Source: Rhodococcus maanshanensis NBRC 100610
GTDB taxonomy: Bacteria > Actinomycetota > Actinomycetes > Mycobacteriales > Mycobacteriaceae
Direction of reading: 5' to 3'
Assembly (NCBI RefSeq): GCF_001894865.1
Contig: NZ_BCXA01000016.1
Coordinates: 1 to 64,000 of the forward strand
Length of the DNA: 64,000 bases
Shown here: one piece after another, positions 60,340 through 64,000 of the stretch
How the letters are laid out: every line of letters starts with the position of its first letter
Position numbering within the stretch: position 1 is the first letter of the stretch
Notes under the pieces: generated by a model
What the model was told of the DNA's origin: nothing
Seen by the model: only the letters and a program-made list of their open reading frames with translations
Database searches by the model: none
Translations under genes and position numbers: made by a program

Positions 60340-63077
60340 CGCGCTGCCTCCGTCGTCTCGTCCTCGGTACCCAGGTAGGCGTCGCGGACCGCCGGGCTGG
60401 CGGCGATCTCGTCCGGCGTCCCCGCCGCGATCACCCGGCCCGCCTCGAGCACCACGATCCGATCGCAGGTGGACATCACCAGACCCATGTCGTGTTCGAC
60501 CAGCAGTACGGCGGCGTTGCGCTCGACCGCCAACTGCCTGATGCACAAGGCGAGCTCGCGGCTCTCCGCGTCGTCCAGCCCCGCGGCCGGCTCGTCGAGC
60601 AGCACAACCGACGGCCCGGACGCGACCGCCCTGGCGATACCGACCAACCGCCGCCTGCCGTACGACAGTTCACCGGGAAGCGAGCCCAGATCCCCCTCCA
60701 GCTCGAAGTCGCGCACCGCGGTGGACGCGCTCGGCGAGAGCGGATGGTGCCCCGGTCGGATCAGATCCGTCAGCCAGGTGCGCCACGTCGATTCGTCGGC
60801 GCCCGCGTGGATGTTCTCGGCGACGGTGATGTCCTCGAACAGTTCGAGGGACTGGAAGGAGCGCCGCAGTCCACCCTTCGACCGTTTCGCGGTCGACCAT
60901 CCGGTGATGTCCTGCTCACCCAGCGTCACCTGCCCGGCCGCGGGGCTGACGAATCCGGTGATCGCGTCGATCACCGTCGTCTTGCCCGCGCCGTTCGGTC
61001 CGATCAGGCCGACCACCTGACCCGGTTCGACCGCGAGGTCGACCCCGTCGACGGCCGTGACCCCGCCGAACCGCACGGTCAGGCCCCGCACGGCGAGCGG
61101 CGTCGGCGTAGCGGTCCCGAGGGTCGTTTCGGCCGAGAGCTCTGGTGCCCGAACAGGTTTGCGCGTCGGCAGCGCCCGCATCCAGGGCTGCCTCTTGATC
61201 GCCGCACCGACCCGGGCGGCCATGTCGGCGATGCCGTTCTGATTGGTCAGCAGGATCACGATGAGCACGATCCCGCCGATCAACGTCGAGATGGCGCCGG
61301 TGGCGGAGCTGCTCTCCACCAATCGGCTGAAGAGGGCGCCGGGGGCCATCAAGGCCCCGATGACGCCGCCGATGACGAATCCGAGTCCGCCGGTCACCGC
61401 CTGCACCACGGCGTTGATCGACGCGAACACGTTGAACTCCAGGTAGGTGACCGCCGTGTTGCGCAGGCCGAGCAGGATGCCACCGACGCCGGCCAGCCCC
61501 GCCGCGACCGCGAACGCGTAGATCTTCACCGCGAACACGCTGATGCCGAGGGACGCGGCCGCGCGTTCGTTGGTGCGGACCGCGATCAGCCGCCTGCCGG
61601 TCCGAGACCGTCGCAGGTTCGCCACCATCAGCCCGCACAGCACGAGCACCACCAGGCACAGCAGGGCCCACCGCTCCGGGTACTCGGTCGCCGTCACCTC
61701 GAATCCGAACAGGCTCAGCTCCCGGATCCGCACCGCCCCGTCGATCTTGTCGCCGGTGAAGGTCGGATTGTTGAAGACCATCTCCTGGATCGTGAACCCG
61801 AGCCCGAGGGTGACAACCGCCAAGTTCACCCCGCGGGTGCGCAGCGCGGGTAGCGCGAAGACGACGCCGATCGCGATCACAGACCCGACACCGACGACCG
61901 CGGCCGGGATGAGCGGCCAGCCGGCCTGCCCGACCAGTCGCGCGGTGAACAGGGCGCCGAGTCCGCCGACGGTGTACTGGGCGAGTGAGAGTTGGCCTGC
62001 GAAGCCGGTCAGCACGACCACCGACAGCAGGAACACCGCCGCCGCGAGGGTCAGCGTCAGCGAGCGCAGCCAGTCGCCGCTGAAGGCGATGACCACGACC
62101 GCGAGCGTTCCGGCGACCACGGCCAGTGTGCGCCAATGGATCTGACCCGAACCCAGCCGTGGCATCCGTTCCGAGATGTGACTGCGCAGCGGCAGCCCCT
62201 TCCCGCGTACGACGAGCACCACGAGGATGACCAGGAACGGCACCGCGCGGTTGATGCCCGTCAGCGTCTCCAGCCCCAGCAGGTCGCGGATGCGATCCTG
62301 GTACAGCACGACCAGGCTCTCGCCCACGCCGAGGAGCAGCCCACCCAGCAGGGTCAGCGGGAACGACTTGAACCCGCCGAGAAGGGCGGCGGCCAACGCG
62401 GACACCGTGACGATGATGATGAAGGCGGTGGGGGTGAGTCCGGTGAGCGGAGCCACCAGGATTCCGGCCGTACCGGCCAGTGCGCCGCCGACGGTCCAGG
62501 TCAGTGCGGCCAATCGCTGGGGTGACCACCCGAGCGCGGCCGTGGCCCGTTCGTTCTCGGCCGCCGCGGTGATCGCCAGGCCGACCCGGGTGTATCGCGT
62601 CAGCCCCCAGAGCACCGCGGTCATACCGACCGCGATACCCAGCAGGATGAGCCGATCCTGCTGCACCACGACGTCACCCCAGTGGTAGGCGTCGTTCGGC
62701 AGATATGCCCGCACGCGAATGGATTTCGTTCCGTAGTACTGCTGCACGCCCGCCTGCAGAATGACGAGCAGGCCAAGCGTGGCGGCCAGCCGGACGATCG
62801 GTGCGGCGTTCGTCAGCCACCGCAGGACCAGCACTTGGAACAGCAGCCCGATGAGTCCGGCCACCAGCACGGCGACCGCGAAGGCCACCGGAAGCGACCA
62901 GTCGTACTCGCCCTTGAGCGTTTCCAGGCACACATACGCGGCGACCATCGCGATGGCGCCCTGGGCGAAGTTGACGACCCCGGATCCGCGGTAGACCAAC
63001 ACCACGCCGTGCGCCAACAATGCGTACGCCGAGCCCGCGCCGAGGCCGAGGATGGCGAACTGCAGGAATTCAGTCAT
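60336..63077 (-). CDS. livHMG: Single-chain LivH-LivM-LivG: two permease domains fused to an ABC ATPase
   Basis: 913 residues, equal to three usually separate proteins. Residues ~1-290 are a LivH-type permease (LGLGAGSAYALLAHGVVLVY). Residues ~315-615 are a LivM-type permease with GFAGQLSLAQYTVGGLGALF and RTRGVNLAVVTLGLGF. After a charged linker, residues ~655-913 are a LivG-type ATPase with GPNGAGKTT (about 694), signature LSYGRRR (about 804), Walker B VVLLDEPAAGLDD and LLVEHDMGL. LivM-LivG fusions occur in actinobacteria; the triple fusion is rarer. ATG at 63077 has GGAGAG upstream. It follows the binding-protein gene. Substrates of such importers include branched-chain amino acids, amides, urea and aromatic acids; which one applies here is unknown. 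Confidence 0.92.
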   Translation of the reverse strand: MTEFLQFAILGLGAGSAYALLAHGVVLVYRGSGVVNFAQGAIAMVAAYVCLETLKGEYDWSLPVAFAVAVLVAGLIGLLFQVLVLRWLTNAAPIVRLAATLGLLVILQAGVQQYYGTKSIRVRAYLPNDAYHWGDVVVQQDRLILLGIAVGMTAVLWGLTRYTRVGLAITAAAENERATAALGWSPQRLAALTWTVGGALAGTAGILVAPLTGLTPTAFIIIVTVSALAAALLGGFKSFPLTLLGGLLLGVGESLVVLYQDRIRDLLGLETLTGINRAVPFLVILVVLVVRGKGLPLRSHISERMPRLGSGQIHWRTLAVVAGTLAVVVIAFSGDWLRSLTLTLAAAVFLLSVVVLTGFAGQLSLAQYTVGGLGALFTARLVGQAGWPLIPAAVVGVGSVIAIGVVFALPALRTRGVNLAVVTLGLGFTIQEMVFNNPTFTGDKIDGAVRIRELSLFGFEVTATEYPERWALLCLVVLVLCGLMVANLRRSRTGRRLIAVRTNERAAASLGISVFAVKIYAFAVAAGLAGVGGILLGLRNTAVTYLEFNVFASINAVVQAVTGGLGFVIGGVIGALMAPGALFSRLVESSSATGAISTLIGGIVLIVILLTNQNGIADMAARVGAAIKRQPWMRALPTRKPVRAPELSAETTLGTATPTPLAVRGLTVRFGGVTAVDGVDLAVEPGQVVGLIGPNGAGKTTVIDAITGFVSPAAGQVTLGEQDITGWSTAKRSKGGLRRSFQSLELFEDITVAENIHAGADESTWRTWLTDLIRPGHHPLSPSASTAVRDFELEGDLGSLPGELSYGRRRLVGIARAVASGPSVVLLDEPAAGLDDAESRELALCIRQLAVERNAAVLLVEHDMGLVMSTCDRIVVLEAGRVIAAGTPDEIAASPAVRDAYLGTEDETTEAAR

Positions 63078-63098
63078 TGGACTCTCTCCGTGGACTCG

Positions 63099-63132
63099 GG
63101 CGCGGTCCCCGCGTCACCGCAGGGACCGCGCC
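63099..63132 (-). promoter_or_regulatory. Hairpin between binding-protein and permease genes
   Basis: Perfect 11-bp inverted repeat (GGCGCGGTCCC and GGGACCGCGCC) with a 12-nt loop in the 62-bp gap, with no T run. This position is common for stems that protect the upstream binding-protein mRNA or partially terminate, giving more binding protein than transporter. Confidence 0.55.
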
Positions 63133-63139
63133 GGTCGTG

Positions 63140-64000
63140 CTACTGACCGCGCAGGTCGTACTGCTTGGGATCGGTGACCACCGTGTCACCGTCGAACTTC
63201 ATCCGGTACATCATCGAGTTCGACACCCGCTGGAAGATCCCGAACGGCTCGACCGCGCCCGGGGTCCATGCCGGCACCAGGCCGAGCATGTCCAGGTCCT
63301 TGGCGGTCTCGAAACCCTGCATCACGGTGTTCGTGTTGACGGAACCGAGCCCCTGGGCCACCTGACTGAACGCACGCACCGAGAGCCACGAGAACAGCTC
63401 CGTGCCGGTGAGGTTCTCCCTCTCGAGCCCCTGCTCGCCGGAGGCCTCCATGTCCGCGAGGAACGGCTCGAGTCCGGGGAAGTCCTCGGTGCTCGACGAC
63501 GGCGCCGGGACCGGGCTGGTGTACACCGCGCTGGTCGCGAAGGCTCCCAGGTTCTGCAGATCCGCCTGCGTGAACGAGGTGGCGGCGTTGCCGTAGCTCA
63601 GCTTGGACCCGAGCTGGTCGAAGGACTCGGCGATCTGGTTGGACTCGTTGGCGGTCAGGGCCATGATCACGCCCTGGGCGTCGTTGCGTTCGGCCGCGAC
63701 GACGAACTGGGTGTAGTCGGTGGCACCGGCGCCGACCGCGACCTCGTTCACGATCTCGGCGCCCTTGGCCTGCACCGCAGGACCGAGCAGCTGGATGAGC
63801 ATCGCCGCGACCGGGACGTCGGGTCGCATCAGCGAGAGCTTCGTCTTGCCCTCGGCGACCAGGGTGTCCACGAGCCCGTACAGCGTGAGCAGCGAGCCGG
63901 AGAACGGGGTGAACACGTTGGGTGCGGTGAAGTCGGCGATGTTCATCGGGTTCAGGCCGATTCGCGGGATACCCGCGGTCTGGAGGATCTGCGAAACCGA
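63140..64000 (-). CDS. ABC transporter substrate-binding protein, LivK-like (N-terminus beyond the window)
   Basis: The C-terminal 286 residues are present, with the stop at 63140. The frame is open to the window edge, so the signal peptide is not seen. It has a type I periplasmic-binding fold of the Leu/Ile/Val-binding family, judged from its layout and position: GAEIVNEVAVGAGATDYTQFV followed by a region reading QGVIMALTANESNQIAESF, and near the end GAVEPFGIFQRVSNSMMYRM. It is first in the operon with LivHMG and LivF. Extracellular, probably lipid-anchored in an actinobacterium. The ligand is unknown. Confidence 0.85.
   Translation of the reverse strand, partial: SVSQILQTAGIPRIGLNPMNIADFTAPNVFTPFSGSLLTLYGLVDTLVAEGKTKLSLMRPDVPVAAMLIQLLGPAVQAKGAEIVNEVAVGAGATDYTQFVVAAERNDAQGVIMALTANESNQIAESFDQLGSKLSYGNAATSFTQADLQNLGAFATSAVYTSPVPAPSSSTEDFPGLEPFLADMEASGEQGLERENLTGTELFSWLSVRAFSQVAQGLGSVNTNTVMQGFETAKDLDMLGLVPAWTPGAVEPFGIFQRVSNSMMYRMKFDGDTVVTDPKQYDLRGQ

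Overview
The window is high-G+C actinobacterial DNA. GTG/TTG starts, a stand-alone MbtH protein, giant non-ribosomal peptide synthetase (NRPS) genes and LivK/H/M/G/F, FadR, MarR and TetR-type genes together suggest a mycolic-acid actinomycete, most likely Rhodococcus or a close relative such as Nocardia or Gordonia. This is inferred from content; no rRNA or other marker gene is present.

Positions 1-49509 (minus strand) are an NRPS locus. In transcription order it holds NRPS1 (49509-31645, about 5954 aa), NRPS2 (31536-6205, about 8443 aa), an MbtH-like protein (6130-5900) and the first part of NRPS3 (5600-<1). NRPS1 begins with a starter-type condensation domain, holds five adenylation/carrier pairs and ends with a condensation domain that has no adenylation domain of its own. 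NRPS2 begins directly with adenylation, holds eight adenylation/carrier pairs and ends with a thioesterase. Read collinearly, the pair would make an N-acylated 13-residue peptide. Residues 1 and 10 look like Ser, 3, 4 and 7 like Thr, and 12 like Gln; the other positions have pocket codes I cannot assign. No epimerization domain was seen. NRPS3 lies behind terminator-like hairpins and a palindrome and has its own start signals, so it is probably transcribed separately. All three NRPS proteins carry a short, related remnant of an adenylation-domain N-terminus exactly at their inter-protein ends. This may be a docking device and would let NRPS1 feed NRPS2 or NRPS3.

Positions 49510-50080 are a non-coding upstream region with GTCAC-type boxes. 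Positions 50081-53520 (minus) form a tight operon: acyl-CoA dehydrogenase, an aminoglycoside-phosphotransferase-fold kinase, a short-chain dehydrogenase and a PPOX/F420-type flavin-fold protein. It resembles the kinase/dehydrogenase pairing used to break down 4-hydroxyacyl-CoAs. A divergent regulator with fused XRE and TetR DNA-binding domains lies at 53667-54560.

Positions 54568-57562 hold a second SDR, a MarR regulator and a divergent 14-TM MFS exporter, with a palindrome between MarR and the exporter. Positions 57565-58713 hold a tandem 21-bp repeat and a proline-rich DUF6777-like lipoprotein. Positions 58759-64000 (minus) hold a branched-chain amino acid/amide-type ABC importer: substrate-binding protein (cut by the window end), a single-chain LivH-LivM-LivG fusion, LivF and a FadR-type GntR regulator. 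No tRNA, rRNA, CRISPR array, insertion sequence or phage gene was seen.
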